64,000 nt of DNA. It comes from Limnothrix sp. CACIAM 69d. Lineage in GTDB: Bacteria > Cyanobacteriota > Cyanobacteriia > CACIAM-69d. The notes below the pieces were generated by a model. It made no database searches, was not told the DNA's origin, and was given only the letters and a program-made list of their open reading frames with translations. The translations under genes and the position numbers were made by a program. This document shows, in pieces, positions 24,263 to 34,992 of the stretch; position 1 is the stretch's first letter, and the number at the start of each line of letters is the position of its first letter. The stretch covers positions 62,001 to 126,000 of the forward strand of contig MKGP02000063.1 in NCBI GenBank assembly GCA_001913845.2, read 5' to 3'.

Positions 24263-25042
24263 CTAGGGCGAAGCGACCCACACGGCTTTGATGGCTGCGG
24301 TGGGGTGATAACGTTGTGTGCTGTAAAAACTGTCGCTTTGGCCTTGGGTGGTGGGATAGTTGCCATCGAAGTCATTGGGCTGACCTTGGGTGCGAAAAAT
24401 CAGACCCACCGGCTGGCTGGCAAATTTGACATATTCCCGCGCTTCATCATCCCAATTGAAACTGAGGGTGGCTTTGCCATAGACCGCTTCGGCTTGGGCG
24501 ATCGAGCTGCCGGGGCCAATGCCTTCGGCGGTTTTGTAGGCTGCGTTCTCCGTCATCAGCATGGAAATGGGGTCGCGATCGCGTGGTGCTCCGCCTGCTG
24601 CTTCGTAAATGACATAAAACAGGGTTTGGGATCCCGACTTGGCCGCGATGCCGCCAAAGTCCACCAGCAGGTTCGGCACATTTTCCCAGCGCACATTGGG
24701 CCCCATCAGCCGCTTGGCTTCCGCAAGAGTCATGCCCAGCCGCACCCGCCCCAGGCGACCGTTGGCGATTTCGCGGTTGGCATCCACCGCCGCCACCCGA
24801 TTCACGATGGGCGACTGGCCCGCCCCCGGAGCCGAACCGGTCTCGTTGTTCAAGGCCACAGGCTGAGTCGCTGGGGCCGCCGGAGCTTCGGTGGTGATGG
24901 CTGCGTCGCTGCGGTTCCCATTGCCACAACCAATCAGCAAGCAGGCCAAACATCCCCAGCCCACCAGCCCAGAGCGAGCCAGGACGGGCGCGAAAGTCAG
25001 GGAGCGACGGGAAGCACGGGGCGTGGCAGGGAGGGGCATCAT
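24263..25042 (-). CDS. putative lipoprotein of unknown function
   Basis: 259 residues. A basic N-terminus, hydrophobic stretch and lipobox LLIGC at about residues 35-39 predict a lipoprotein, so it is probably anchored to a membrane facing the periplasm. An Ala/Pro/Thr-rich linker follows to about 75, then a globular domain beginning GRLGRVRLGMTLAEAKRLMG. This motif recalls periplasmic proteins with an LGMT-type helix, but I cannot assign a family. Further parts are GIGPGSSIAQAEAVYGKATL and PVGLIFRTQG. It starts 17 nt after the GT39 gene ends, so it is probably the last gene of the envelope operon 30470-24263. Two adjacent ATGs (25042, 25039) could start it. Confidence 0.75.
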   Translation of the reverse strand: MMPLPATPRASRRSLTFAPVLARSGLVGWGCLACLLIGCGNGNRSDAAITTEAPAAPATQPVALNNETGSAPGAGQSPIVNRVAAVDANREIANGRLGRVRLGMTLAEAKRLMGPNVRWENVPNLLVDFGGIAAKSGSQTLFYVIYEAAGGAPRDRDPISMLMTENAAYKTAEGIGPGSSIAQAEAVYGKATLSFNWDDEAREYVKFASQPVGLIFRTQGQPNDFDGNYPTTQGQSDSFYSTQRYHPTAAIKAVWVASP

Positions 25043-25059
25043 GATTGAACGCTAAGGGT

Positions 25060-26808
25060 TTATTTAATCGGTTTATTCGATCGATAAATTGTGATTTCAG
25101 GGTCGATTTTGTCGAAGTTGGAATAAATTTTCATGTCATCCAACAGTCGATAGGTCACCGTGGGGCGATCGAACCAATACCACTTGGGCTTGGTTTGGTA
25201 TTGCAATGCTAGTTCATAGCCCAATTTTCCTGATTGTAACTGCTCAAAAAATTGGTGACCTGGAGAATCTTGTGGAAAGCGGCGTTGATCATAGCCACTG
25301 CTGACAATAATCCACTGGGGTTTGAGGGCGCTCACCTGGCCCAAGTCCGGTTCTTCGAGCAATTTGGCTTGAAATCCTGTGGTGCGGGGCAAATATTTCT
25401 CAATGCCCACTTCCAGAATTAATTCATTGGCGGGAATTTGCGATCGCATCCATTCTTCAACGAAATACCGTGAATCATGGGTCATTAAACTGTTGACTGT
25501 CCAGCTATAACCCAGGCTGTAACTCAAGGCGAGAGTGGTAATAAAAGCGCCGGGAAAAAACCAAGGTTTCAGTCGATCGCTCAACTGGGCCATGGCAGAA
25601 CCCGCGAAGAAGGCAAAGAGGGGCATCAAGGGCATTAAATAGCGCACATCGTTATACAAAATGGGCGCAATATAAAACAGGTAATAGGAAACGCCAGGAA
25701 CCCAAAGATAGAGCGGTAACCATTGGCGGTCGGTGGGATGCAGGGAGGTGCGTCCCGGTTGGGAATGGCCCCGGAGCGATCGAACCAATTGCCAGCCATA
25801 GAGCGCCACACCGACCCAAGCCAGCCACCAAAGGGGCCAACCAAAGGAAAATTGCAAATGCCCAAAACTTTGGCCCAGCATTTCCCACTGACCTTGCAAA
25901 CTTTCTTCGTAGCGAGGGCGAATGCTGGCTCCTCCGTACAGAATCAAGTTGAATCGATCGATAAACCCTTGGAAATTAAAGAGGGCATTTTGCAGAATTA
26001 AAAAGGCCAAAACGCCTGCACCAAGCCCATAGCCCACCCGTCGATCGCGCACCGCTTGCCAAAGGGTGAATTGAGGATCGTTGAGCCGTTGTTTTTGCCA
26101 ATAGTGCCAAATGACGAAAAACGGCGTGAGGATGCAAAATCCATAGAACTGATCTTTGGTGCAAACGGCGATCGCGGCTAAAACTGCGCCGATGATGTAG
26201 TCGCGAAAGCGGTGATGATTCAGAATTTCCACATAGACAATCAAAAAGCCGATCGACCAAAACAAAACGGGAATATCTAAGTTGGCAATTTTGGCGTAAT
26301 AGACATAAAGGGGCGTGAGGGCCATGGCCAAAGCCGCTAACCAGCCGGTTTTGCGATCGAAGATCATTTCTCCTAGCCGCACCATCAAGACCATGGTTCC
26401 CATACCCATGGCCACGCAAAGTAGCCGATTGAGATAGAACAAGAGGCTATAGGTTTTTAGATCTTCAAAGGAAATCCAGCCCAGTTGTTTCAGCACCAAC
26501 AGGGGGGAATAGAGCAGGGTTAATAAGTAATAGTGAAAGGGTGGATATTTATAGTGCCAACCGTTGGCAAATTTTTGATCAATCGCTTCTAAAACCCGTT
26601 CTGGGGTTAGCTCATCGGCGGCCCAACCTTTCCAATCTGGCAATCCCCAGTTAATACCATAGAGGGCGATCGCGCCACTTAACAAAATCAAACCTAATAG
26701 GGGCCAAGAAATAGTCCAGTGGGGTGCTTGGTGGGGACTTTGGAAACTTGTTTGAAATCCCTTTTTTAAATTGATCAAAATTTTTTGGCTAATTTTTTGG
26801 TTAATCAT
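25060..26808 (-). CDS. GT39/ArnT-like membrane glycosyltransferase
   Basis: 582 residues with roughly ten to twelve membrane spans. The first large loop after span 1 carries WAADELTPERVLEAI, the acidic position expected for GT-C enzymes that transfer sugars from polyprenyl-phosphate donors. YKYPPFHYYLLTLLY, MALTPLYVYYAKIANLDIP and CTKDQFYGFCILTPFFVIWH are typical of the dolichyl-phosphate-mannose / ArnT (GT39, GT83) group. It should act at the outer face of the cytoplasmic membrane on lipid or protein acceptors. It lies 99 nt after a pair of paralogous membrane proteins and 17 nt before a lipoprotein gene, all on the minus strand. Donor and acceptor are not deducible. Confidence 0.78.
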   Translation of the reverse strand: MINQKISQKILINLKKGFQTSFQSPHQAPHWTISWPLLGLILLSGAIALYGINWGLPDWKGWAADELTPERVLEAIDQKFANGWHYKYPPFHYYLLTLLYSPLLVLKQLGWISFEDLKTYSLLFYLNRLLCVAMGMGTMVLMVRLGEMIFDRKTGWLAALAMALTPLYVYYAKIANLDIPVLFWSIGFLIVYVEILNHHRFRDYIIGAVLAAIAVCTKDQFYGFCILTPFFVIWHYWQKQRLNDPQFTLWQAVRDRRVGYGLGAGVLAFLILQNALFNFQGFIDRFNLILYGGASIRPRYEESLQGQWEMLGQSFGHLQFSFGWPLWWLAWVGVALYGWQLVRSLRGHSQPGRTSLHPTDRQWLPLYLWVPGVSYYLFYIAPILYNDVRYLMPLMPLFAFFAGSAMAQLSDRLKPWFFPGAFITTLALSYSLGYSWTVNSLMTHDSRYFVEEWMRSQIPANELILEVGIEKYLPRTTGFQAKLLEEPDLGQVSALKPQWIIVSSGYDQRRFPQDSPGHQFFEQLQSGKLGYELALQYQTKPKWYWFDRPTVTYRLLDDMKIYSNFDKIDPEITIYRSNKPIK

Positions 26809-26907
26809 CTTGATGAAAGTTGATCTGCAATGGAATGAAGGGAGCGAATCAAATCGATGAATGAGATTGATCAGTAAGTCGTGATCAGGCAGGCTAAATG
26901 CACTGAA

Positions 26908-28680
26908 TTAAAGGGATGATCTTAAGCAATTACCATTCAGAACAACCAACGATTGATCGGTGAATTGCTGACAACGATTGAGCAGCATTTGCATCACGGG
27001 CACTTCGCCCCGCCGTAATTGTTCGATCGCTTGGCGATGGGCGATCGCTAGGGGTTCTTGGGGGCTGGCACGGAACCAACGAACCCAGCCCATTTTCTGG
27101 AGCTGATTGGGGTCAAAATCTGCCCGATCGAGCAACCAAAAATCTACCTGATAGCGGTTCACAATCTCCCGCAAGCGATCGGGGTTTGGGGTATATTGAC
27201 CCACCATCAAATCCGTTGCCCGCCGCAATAGCTCCGTGGCATAACGACGATGGTAGCGCATGGTAAATCCGGGGCCGACCACAATGGAGCGCTGGGCAAA
27301 ACTGGGTAAATTATCCGTTTCTCGGGTGGTGGAAGCAATCCGAATGGTGACCGGTTGTTGTTGAAAAAATTCGTAGAGTTGGGGATGGTTGCCAATTTCA
27401 TATTGAGTGGCAGGAAAGCCGGGAAAGGTGAAGGGATAAATCAGCAGCAAACCGGTGATCAACAGCACCAATCCCTTGGACTTTGGGGTGCTCAATCTTG
27501 CAGTGGGTGGGCGTGATTTTGCCCATTGCCAAGCCTTTTGCACCAGCCAACTCAGGGCGATCGCACCCAAAATGGCCACAACGATGCGTAGGGAATGTTC
27601 TGAATAGCGGTTGGGCAAATGCAACCGAAAGAGCAAGAGATGGGCAACAGTAAACCAGGCCCCGGAGACGATTAATAATTGCGGCACAAAGACTAGGCTC
27701 GGTCGCGTGGACTGGGCCAGGGGAAACCGATCGCGCTGCCACCACAAAATCGGAAAGAGTAAGGTCAAAATAATTTGCGGGAAAGCGAAGTCAATTTCCC
27801 ACCAATCAATCGGAATCAGCCCCGTGCGACGATGTTTGAACCAATAGGCCCAAGCCGGTTCCACTTGAAAAAATTGGGCCCAAAAAGTTTTGGCTTCAGC
27901 GGCGGTTAGCACCGGGCCATATTGACTCGATTTTCCGAGAAAGGGCAATAAAACCAGTCCTGAAAAGATCAGCAAGCTGAATTCTAATCGACGCTGACTC
28001 CATAGGGTTTTCAGCAGCGACTGCACCTGAAACGGCGATCGCTGAGTCATTAGCCAAATTTGCCAAATTAAATCTAGACCAATCAAGGAAGATCCTAATA
28101 AAACGCCATGGGGATAGAAGCCGGCCAAAAGCCCAATGGCGCTGAAGAGTTGCCAGGGCGATCGGCCTAACCAACCCTTTAAAAATAGGAAGAAGAGGGG
28201 ATAAATAAAGGCAACGGGCACACCGGAAACCAGATCATCGGCAATCCATAAATTTTGATTTAAAAAGACGCAAGCGCTGAAGGCTGCCAAGGGCACGGGC
28301 AACAGGTGCCAAACCACTTGAAAACACAGAAACGTGGTCAGGGTTCCTAGGCCGATCGGCAGCAATTTATTGAAAACCATTGGATCCAAGCCGAGGATGC
28401 TGCCCAACCGATATAAACCTTGATATCCCCAGGGGGCCACGGATTGGAAATAGTCCGCCATCAGGTCATTGGGAAAGCGATCGGGGTGGAGCCACCGTTG
28501 CATCCAAAACACATGTTGGCGAGCATCGTCTTGCACCACGTAGGGGCCGCTGAAGGCCTGGAAGAGGGCAGGCAGGGCACAACCGATCGCCACGGCCAAA
28601 CTGAGCGCCAAGGCCCAGCGGCCCGCGCGATCGCCCCTGGGGCCCGTGGGGTCTAGGGCGCGGAGCCAGCCATTAAGCAT
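26908..28680 (-). CDS. multi-spanning membrane protein, GT-C-like, paralogue B
   Basis: 590 residues from the ATG at 28680, which has GGAGG 4 nt upstream and overlaps the end of the preceding paralogue by 28 nt. About ten membrane spans. The first periplasmic loop has YVVQDDARQHVFWMQRW with a paired aspartate, followed by ADYFQSVAPWGYQGLY; both blocks are shared with the upstream gene. LPNRYSEHSLRI lies in a later loop and a roughly 170-residue soluble tail includes NLPSFAQRSIVVGPGF. Architecture and the DD loop resemble polyprenyl-phosphate-dependent glycosyltransferases, but no named family is certain. Next to a GT39 gene, a role in surface glycan or lipid glycosylation is likely. Confidence 0.7.
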   Translation of the reverse strand: MLNGWLRALDPTGPRGDRAGRWALALSLAVAIGCALPALFQAFSGPYVVQDDARQHVFWMQRWLHPDRFPNDLMADYFQSVAPWGYQGLYRLGSILGLDPMVFNKLLPIGLGTLTTFLCFQVVWHLLPVPLAAFSACVFLNQNLWIADDLVSGVPVAFIYPLFFLFLKGWLGRSPWQLFSAIGLLAGFYPHGVLLGSSLIGLDLIWQIWLMTQRSPFQVQSLLKTLWSQRRLEFSLLIFSGLVLLPFLGKSSQYGPVLTAAEAKTFWAQFFQVEPAWAYWFKHRRTGLIPIDWWEIDFAFPQIILTLLFPILWWQRDRFPLAQSTRPSLVFVPQLLIVSGAWFTVAHLLLFRLHLPNRYSEHSLRIVVAILGAIALSWLVQKAWQWAKSRPPTARLSTPKSKGLVLLITGLLLIYPFTFPGFPATQYEIGNHPQLYEFFQQQPVTIRIASTTRETDNLPSFAQRSIVVGPGFTMRYHRRYATELLRRATDLMVGQYTPNPDRLREIVNRYQVDFWLLDRADFDPNQLQKMGWVRWFRASPQEPLAIAHRQAIEQLRRGEVPVMQMLLNRCQQFTDQSLVVLNGNCLRSSL

Positions 28681-30470
28681 TTCGCCTCCAATAGCGCTAA
28701 ATCGCCCGCTTGCCATTGGGCGCAACGGTCGATCGCGCTAGGTAAAACCGGTTGTTCGCCTCGATCGAGCTGGGCCAATGGGGCTGCACCAATGTTGAAT
28801 TGGCGAAACCGACGACTATCCAAAAAGTCCCGCTGAAAGCTCGATCGCTCCACTAACCAAAAATCCACGCCCGTTTCCGCCAAAAACCGGCGAATGGGGG
28901 CCCAACTGGGGGCAAACTGGGCGCTCACGAGTCGATCGAGCCGCCGCACCAGTTCTTGATAAAACCCCAGGTGATAGGGCAGCAGATAGCCTTGGCCACC
29001 CACGTAGATCGATCGCCCTGCGAAGGCGGGCAAGTTATCCCCCTCGCGAGCTAAGGACGCGACCAAGGTATCACGCGGTTGTTGTTGCAAAAACGCGTAA
29101 AGCCCCGGAGCATTGCCCGGCACGTAGTTAGTGACCGGAAAGGTGTAATTTTGCGCCGTCAGGGCCGCTGGATAGGCCACAAACCACAGCACCAACAGGC
29201 CCGCCCCCAGCCCGGCCCCGATCGCCCGGGAGCCGCCCCGCCGCAGCCATTGCACCGCCCGCTCCAGCACCGCCGCGATCGCCAAACCCGCCACCAGCGC
29301 CGCCACCAGCCGCACCGAATGCTCCCCATACCGATTGGGCAGGTGCAATTTAAACAGCAACCCATGGGCCGCCCCGAACCCGATCGCGGAGGACAGCAAC
29401 AGATCGCCCAACAGGGGCAAGGCTCCTTGGGCCGATCGCACCAGGGGGAAGCGATCGCGCTGCCACCACAGCAGGGGCCACAACAGACCAAACCAAACGG
29501 CCAACGGCAACACCAGCACTGAATGGAAGGCCATGATCCGACACCATTCGGTGGGCAAAAAGCCACTGCGTTGGCCGCAGGCCCAATAATTCCAAGGATC
29601 CCGCGTGAAAAAGGCAGACCAACCCTTATCGGCCAAGGTGGGCATCGATCGCGCCACGTCCACGGACAGCACCGGCCCAAAGGGAGAATCGCGCAACAGG
29701 TAGGGAACCATGGTCACCACCAGCGCCCCCAAACCCGCCAAGGCCACCCGCACCTCCGGACGTTCCCAGGCCGCTCGCCAGCACCAAGCAACCGATCGCC
29801 CCGATCGCAGCAATTGCAGGCCTAACGCGCCGCCCAACACCAGGGCCACTTGCGGATAAAACAAAGCCAACAGCCCGATCGCCCCCACCGTTAGCCCCAA
29901 CCACCGCCGGGCGATCGCCCACAATCCCCACAGCAACAGGGGCCCAGCAAAGGCCGCGGGCGTACCGGAAACCAAATCATCCCGCAGCCACAGGGCCTGC
30001 ACCGCCAGCAGCCCACTTAAGCCCGCCGCCAACGGAATTGGCCAGAGGGTCACCGCCAAGCCATAGGCTCCCACCGCCGCCAGCAGACTTAACCCCAAGG
30101 GCACAAATTTGTTAAATAGCAAGGGATCTAGCCCGAGCTTGGCCGCCAAGCCATAGAGCCATTGGTAGCCCGCCGGGGCCACGGACTGGAAATAGTCGGC
30201 AATTAGATCTTGGGGAAAGGCCGCTGGATCCCAAAAGCGTCGCATCCAAAACACATGCTGTCGGGCATCGTCTTGGATCACGTAGGGGCCCGCCAGGGCC
30301 TGTTGCAGGGCCAACCCGCCATAGGCCAAGGCCACGGCCCCGCAGAGGCCGCCCCAAAACCAGAGCCGTCGATCGCGCTCATGGGCGATCGGCTGGAAAA
30401 GAACGATCCAAACTTGCGCCCAAAATGCCTGGATCGTCCGAGTGGGTTGATGACCCGGTTGCTGTTGCAC
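28653..30470 (-). CDS. multi-spanning membrane protein, GT-C-like, paralogue A
   Basis: 605 residues from a GTG at 30470 with AGGA just upstream. It has the same plan as the next gene: YVIQDDARQHVFWMRRFWDP, ADYFQSVAPAGYQWLYGLA, LVSGTPAAFAGPLLLWG, LPNRYGEHSVRLVAAL and a C-terminal soluble part with NLPAFAGRSIYVGGQGYLLP and FWLVERSSFQRDF. It is more GC- and Ala-rich than paralogue B, so the duplication is not recent. Its stop lies inside the start region of paralogue B, with 28 nt overlap, which indicates translational coupling. It is the first gene of the minus-strand envelope cluster. A GT-C-type sugar transferase or a glycan-handling membrane protein is plausible; the exact reaction is unknown. 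Confidence 0.7.
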   Translation of the reverse strand: MQQQPGHQPTRTIQAFWAQVWIVLFQPIAHERDRRLWFWGGLCGAVALAYGGLALQQALAGPYVIQDDARQHVFWMRRFWDPAAFPQDLIADYFQSVAPAGYQWLYGLAAKLGLDPLLFNKFVPLGLSLLAAVGAYGLAVTLWPIPLAAGLSGLLAVQALWLRDDLVSGTPAAFAGPLLLWGLWAIARRWLGLTVGAIGLLALFYPQVALVLGGALGLQLLRSGRSVAWCWRAAWERPEVRVALAGLGALVVTMVPYLLRDSPFGPVLSVDVARSMPTLADKGWSAFFTRDPWNYWACGQRSGFLPTEWCRIMAFHSVLVLPLAVWFGLLWPLLWWQRDRFPLVRSAQGALPLLGDLLLSSAIGFGAAHGLLFKLHLPNRYGEHSVRLVAALVAGLAIAAVLERAVQWLRRGGSRAIGAGLGAGLLVLWFVAYPAALTAQNYTFPVTNYVPGNAPGLYAFLQQQPRDTLVASLAREGDNLPAFAGRSIYVGGQGYLLPYHLGFYQELVRRLDRLVSAQFAPSWAPIRRFLAETGVDFWLVERSSFQRDFLDSRRFRQFNIGAAPLAQLDRGEQPVLPSAIDRCAQWQAGDLALLEAKCLMAGSAP

Positions 30471-30610
30471 GCGCTGTCCTGCCCTGAAAAACCGTTGCCA
30501 AACCGCCGGGGAACCGCTGGCTAGGGGACATTTCCCGATCGGCGGCCCGCAGTTTGCAACAAAGGCACTTTAGCGCAGGACGATCGCCCCGACAGCCCTA
30601 ACGCAGGCCG

Positions 30611-32296
30611 CTAACGCAGGAAGCTATAAATCCGCTGGCTTTCCACATCTTGGCAAATGGTTGAGGGTCGATGCTCGCCCGACAGTTTATAGGTCAGGCG
30701 ATCGAGCTTCACCTGTAGCCCGGCCATGGGGTCGCCCCCCTCACTGACCAAAAATTCCAGCCGCTGCACCGCTCGCCAGTCCGCCACTTGATCCAACAGT
30801 TGGGCGATCGCCTCCAGGTAAGGATGGCCCGGCTCGCGATACCAACCGGCCATGGCCAAATTGGATTGGTCAAAGCCCAAATGCACAATCAGCGCCGGAT
30901 TGCCAAATAGGGCCACCGCCACCGGCCGCGCTTCTTCCCGCAATCGCAAGTCCCGGTCGCTCACCAATTGTCGCAACTGGGCCAACCGTTCGTAGGCTTC
31001 GCTGGTGGTGGGGTGATCAGTCCAATGGAGGGCGATCGTCACCAGATAGGTTTGCAGCAGCAGATGCCCCAGCTTGGCCGCCTTGGTGGTCAGATAGCGT
31101 GTGTTGAAGGAGTTGGCCTCAATCAGCAAGGGCACGCGATCGACCACTTCCAACCCATAGCCACGAACACCGGCAATTTTTCGCGGGTTATTGGTAATCA
31201 GCCGCACTTGGTTAATGCCCAAATCGTTCAAAATTTGTGCGCCCACGCCGTAATCGCGCAAATCTGCCGGAAAACCGAGCTTTTCGTTGGCTTCCACCGT
31301 GTCAAAGCCCAAATCTTGCAGGGAATAGGCCTTGAGCTTATTAATTAGGCCAATGCCGCGACCTTCCTGGCGCAGGTAAACCACCACTCCTTCATCGGCC
31401 TGCTCAATCATTTTCAGGGCCGCGATCAGTTGCGATCGACAGTCACAGCGCAAGGATCCCAGGGCATCCCCCGTCAGACATTCCGAATGCACCCGCACCA
31501 ACACCGGGCGATCGTGGAAGCTGGCCGGGTCGCCCTTGACGATCGCCACATGATCGGAACCGTCAATTTCATTGCGATAGCCATAGATCTCAAACAGGCC
31601 AAACTCCGTGGGCAGTTTGGTAACCGTTTCCCGGATCACAAACCGCTCATGTTGCAGCCGATAGCTAATTAAGTCCGCGATCGTGGCGATTTTCAGGTCG
31701 TAGCGCTGGGCATAGTCAATCAGTTGCGGCAATCGGGCCATGGAACCGTCGGGGTTTTGAATTTCGCAAATCACGCCCGCTGGATAAAGCCCCGCCAGGC
31801 GAGCCAAGTCCACGGCCGCCTCCGTGTGCCCCGCCCGCTTCAGCACCCCCCCTTCGCGCGATCGCAGGGGGAAAATATGGCCCGGTCGCCGCAGATCTTC
31901 CGGCCGGGTTCGTGGGTCGATCGCCACTTGGATTGTTTTGGCGCGGTCTTCCGCAGAAATGCCCGTGCTCACCCCCAAGGCCGGCGAGGCATCGATGCTG
32001 ACGGTGAAGGCCGTTTGGTTGCTGTCCGTGTTGTTGGTCACCATCAGGGGCAGTTCCAACGCATCGAGCCGATCGCCCGTCATGGCCAAACAAATTAGCC
32101 CCCGCGCTTCCGTGGCCATAAAGTTCACCGCGTCCGCCGTCACCTTTTCGGCGGCGTAGATGATGTCCCCTTCGTTTTCGCGGTTTTCGTCATCCACAAT
32201 CACCACGGGCCGCCCGGCCTTCAGGTCTGCCAGGATAGCGGGAATCGTGTCAAACACAAACGCGGGAACAGACTGGGGGACAGTGTGGTGGGTCAT
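30611..32296 (-). CDS. ribBA: bifunctional DHBP synthase / GTP cyclohydrolase II
   Basis: 561 residues from the ATG at 32296. Residues about 10-205 are 3,4-dihydroxy-2-butanone-4-phosphate synthase, with [17 protein letters not shown] and [20 protein letters not shown]. Residues about 210-405 are GTP cyclohydrolase II, with zinc ligands in [15 protein letters not shown], then [18 protein letters not shown] and [10 protein letters not shown]. Together they provide both precursors of riboflavin. The last 150 residues ([20 protein letters not shown] onward) are an extension I associate with cyanobacterial RibBA; its role is not established. All catalytic motifs are intact. The gene is divergent from argC, sharing a 332-nt upstream region. 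I see no FMN riboswitch in front of it. Confidence 0.95.
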   Translation of the reverse strand: MTHHTVPQSVPAFVFDTIPAILADLKAGRPVVIVDDENRENEGDIIYAAEKVTADAVNFMATEARGLICLAMTGDRLDALELPLMVTNNTDSNQTAFTVSIDASPALGVSTGISAEDRAKTIQVAIDPRTRPEDLRRPGHIFPLRSREGGVLKRAGHTEAAVDLARLAGLYPAGVICEIQNPDGSMARLPQLIDYAQRYDLKIATIADLISYRLQHERFVIRETVTKLPTEFGLFEIYGYRNEIDGSDHVAIVKGDPASFHDRPVLVRVHSECLTGDALGSLRCDCRSQLIAALKMIEQADEGVVVYLRQEGRGIGLINKLKAYSLQDLGFDTVEANEKLGFPADLRDYGVGAQILNDLGINQVRLITNNPRKIAGVRGYGLEVVDRVPLLIEANSFNTRYLTTKAAKLGHLLLQTYLVTIALHWTDHPTTSEAYERLAQLRQLVSDRDLRLREEARPVAVALFGNPALIVHLGFDQSNLAMAGWYREPGHPYLEAIAQLLDQVADWRAVQRLEFLVSEGGDPMAGLQVKLDRLTYKLSGEHRPSTICQDVESQRIYSFLR

Positions 32297-32628
32297 TGCG
32301 GCAGCAACCAAAGGCGAACGGCGCGTCCGTCAGCCAGAGGCCGGTACGGACGCTAATAAACAGTTACAGTTCTTAACTTATGGTTCCTATTGTATCTCCT
32401 GTAGCAGTTTCACCCGGCGGTCAATTGCGGCTTTTCTGATTCTGTGCGATCGCTCTGGATCCACTAGGGGTGAGACCCCCCGCAACCGAACGCAGGAACA
32501 CCGGCAAACGGTACTAGAATGCATGGCAACAAGCCGCGCGCACCCGCCGGCTGGCCCGCACCCAGCAGCACCGCGCCCGTCCACAGACACAGGCACCCAC
32601 ACAAGCAAAGGGAATCAGAAGCCGGATT
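32297..32628. other. 332-nt divergent promoter region between ribBA and argC
   Basis: Non-coding. On the minus strand a TACAAT box at 32389-32394 could be the ribBA -10 element, without a good -35. The argC side is C/A-rich (32570-32610). No riboswitch fold was recognised. Confidence 0.35.
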
Positions 32629-33687
32629 ATGAGTAATACAGACAAGATTCCAGTTGGCATCGTTGGCGCATCGGGCTACGGCGGCGTGCAACTGGTCAGA
32701 ATTCTGTTAGATCATCCCCATGTGGAACTGACCTATTTGGGCGGCGAAAGCAGTGCCGGCCAAAGCTACGGGCAAGTTTATCCTCACCTGGCCCACCGCA
32801 TTTCCCTGAAGGTGGAGTCGATCGACCTGGATGAGATTGCCCGGCGCTGTCGGGTGGTGTTTTTGGGGCTGCCCAACGGGATTGCCTGTGACTTGGCTCC
32901 TCAACTGGTCGATCGGGGCTGCAAGGTGCTGGATCTGTCGGCGGATTACCGGTTTCGGGATCTGAACACCTATGAAGACTGGTATGGCAAAAGTCGCAGC
33001 GATCAGGAAGTGGCGGCCATGGCGGTCTATGGGCTGCCGGAACTGAATCGTGAGGCGATCGCGGAAGCGAACCTAATTGGTTGTCCCGGCTGCTATCCCA
33101 CGGCCAGCCTGTTGGCCCTGCTGCCCCTTTTGAAGCAGGGGATTATCATTCCGGAAACGGCGATCATTGATGCCAAGTCCGGCACGTCCGGCGGCGGTCG
33201 CCAGGCCAAAACCAACATGCTGTTGGCGGAAGCGGGCGGTTCCTTTTCTGCCTATGGGGTCGGTCGCCATCGCCACACACCGGAAATTGAACAAATTTGC
33301 ACGGATTTGGCGGGCCATGAAGTGCGGATTCAATTCACGCCCCACCTGGTGCCGATGCCGCGTGGCATTTTGTCCACCGTCTATGCCACCCTCCGCGATC
33401 CGGGCCTGGTGCGCGAAGACCTGCTGACCATCTACAACGCTTTCTATCGCAACAGCCCTTGGGTGAAGGTGTTGCCCAGCGGGGTTTATCCCCAAACCAA
33501 GTGGGCCCTAGGAACAAACCTTTGCTATTTGGGTGTGGAGGTGGATCCACGCACCGATCGGGTGATTGTGTTGTCGGCGATCGATAACCTGATGAAGGGC
33601 CAATCGGGTCAGGCGGTGCAGTGCATGAACCTGATGTTGGGCTTGGATGAAACGATCGGGTTGCCCCAGTTGGCGTTTTATCCCTAG
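32629..33687 (+). CDS. argC: N-acetyl-gamma-glutamyl-phosphate reductase
   Basis: 352 residues, normal length. Third step of arginine synthesis: NADPH-dependent reduction of N-acetylglutamyl phosphate to the semialdehyde, in the cytoplasm. [18 protein letters not shown] is the nucleotide-binding loop; [14 protein letters not shown] and DLSADYRF follow; [14 protein letters not shown] contains the catalytic cysteine (C155); [21 protein letters not shown] and the histidine block [13 protein letters not shown] complete the active site; [20 protein letters not shown]-type sequence closes the fold. The ATG at 32629 is well placed relative to the first strand. No arginine-related neighbour is present, as usual for scattered cyanobacterial arginine genes. 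Confidence 0.95.
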   Translation: MSNTDKIPVGIVGASGYGGVQLVRILLDHPHVELTYLGGESSAGQSYGQVYPHLAHRISLKVESIDLDEIARRCRVVFLGLPNGIACDLAPQLVDRGCKVLDLSADYRFRDLNTYEDWYGKSRSDQEVAAMAVYGLPELNREAIAEANLIGCPGCYPTASLLALLPLLKQGIIIPETAIIDAKSGTSGGGRQAKTNMLLAEAGGSFSAYGVGRHRHTPEIEQICTDLAGHEVRIQFTPHLVPMPRGILSTVYATLRDPGLVREDLLTIYNAFYRNSPWVKVLPSGVYPQTKWALGTNLCYLGVEVDPRTDRVIVLSAIDNLMKGQSGQAVQCMNLMLGLDETIGLPQLAFYP

Positions 33688-33916
33688 GGTTGCCCCCGAA
33701 GCTTGCTCCCGAAATGGTCGATCAACCCAACCCCTTTCCCAATGGCCGGAGAGGGGGCGGAAACCGCTGCGGATCGGGATCCAGGCGACGGCCAAAATCC
33801 GGTTAGGTTCGGGAATTGCACCAATCAGCGCGATCGCACCCGATCTCCAGCCAACGCTAGACTTCGTTAGGCTAAACCCATCCCGATCGACCGCAGCAAA
33901 ATTAAGGTGGTAGCGC

Positions 33917-34957
33917 ATGGCCGCGACAGATTTTAAGGATTACTATGCGGTGCTGGGTCTGACCAAAACCGCCAGTGCCGAGGAAATCAAGAAAACCTAT
34001 CGACGGTTGGCGCGCAAATACCACCCGGACTTGAACCCGGGCGACAAACAGGCGGAGGCGCGGTTCAAGGAAGTGAACGAAGCCTATGAAGTCCTGTCCG
34101 ATGCGGACAAGCGCCAAAAATACGATCGCTTTGGTCAATATTGGCAGCAGGCCGATCGCGCCGGTCAAGCCTGGGGGGGAACCGGGGCCGGGGGAACTGG
34201 GTTTGATGATTTTGAGTTTGGCCGCTACGGCAGCTTTGATGAATTTATTAATGAGCTGCTGGGACGATTTGGGGGCCCAGGGGCCGCCGGAACGCGATCG
34301 AGCAGCTACAACTATCGCAGCGGCACGGGCAGTAACTACAGCGGCAATTACAACAGCAGCAATTTTGGGGGTGGCTTCTCCGGCTTTGGGGATGTGGGCG
34401 GCTTTGGCCCCCAATCGGCCGCGGGCGATCGGGAAGCCACCTTGGCCCTGTCCTTTGCGGAAGCCTTTAATGGCACGCAAAAGCGCCTGAGCCTGGGAGC
34501 CGAAACCATCACCGTGCGCATTCCTCCCGGGGCCAAGCCGGGTAGCAAAATTCGCCTCAAGGGCAAGGGGCAATACGACCCCTACAGCCGCCAACGGGGA
34601 GATCTATACCTGAAGGTCAGTCTCAATAGCCACAGCTTTTTCCAGTTTGACGGCGAGACCTTGGTTTGCGAAATCCCGATCGCCCCCGATGAGGCGGTGT
34701 TGGGAACCAAGGCCGACGTGCCCACCCCCGATGGGTTGGTGACCATGAATGTGCCAGCGGGCATCAAGTCGGGTCAAACCCTGCGGTTGCGGGGCAAGGG
34801 TTGGGTTGAACCCAGCGGCAAACGAGGGGATTTGTTGGTGCGGGTGGCGGTGACTTTGCCCAGTTCGCCCACGGCGGCCGAGCGGGCCGCCTATGAACAG
34901 GTGCGGGCCGCGCGATCGACCGATCCTCGATCGCACCTACGCTCCGTTCAGCTTTAA
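33917..34957 (+). CDS. DnaJ-like (type B / CbpA-like) co-chaperone
   Basis: 346 residues. The J domain occupies residues 1-72 ([20 protein letters not shown], with HPD at 36-38, and [20 protein letters not shown]). A Gly/Ser/Asn-rich region follows (about 90-165, [20 protein letters not shown]), then two C-terminal substrate-binding domains with [39 protein letters not shown] and [19 protein letters not shown]. The cysteine zinc finger of type A DnaJ is absent. It stimulates the ATPase of an Hsp70 (DnaK) and delivers clients. No dnaK or grpE gene lies nearby. It has a weak ribosome binding site (AAGGTGG) and appears monocistronic. Confidence 0.92.
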   Translation: MAATDFKDYYAVLGLTKTASAEEIKKTYRRLARKYHPDLNPGDKQAEARFKEVNEAYEVLSDADKRQKYDRFGQYWQQADRAGQAWGGTGAGGTGFDDFEFGRYGSFDEFINELLGRFGGPGAAGTRSSSYNYRSGTGSNYSGNYNSSNFGGGFSGFGDVGGFGPQSAAGDREATLALSFAEAFNGTQKRLSLGAETITVRIPPGAKPGSKIRLKGKGQYDPYSRQRGDLYLKVSLNSHSFFQFDGETLVCEIPIAPDEAVLGTKADVPTPDGLVTMNVPAGIKSGQTLRLRGKGWVEPSGKRGDLLVRVAVTLPSSPTAAERAAYEQVRAARSTDPRSHLRSVQL

Positions 34958-34992
34958 TGCACTCATCTTGCGAACTAACTGACCAAACCGCC

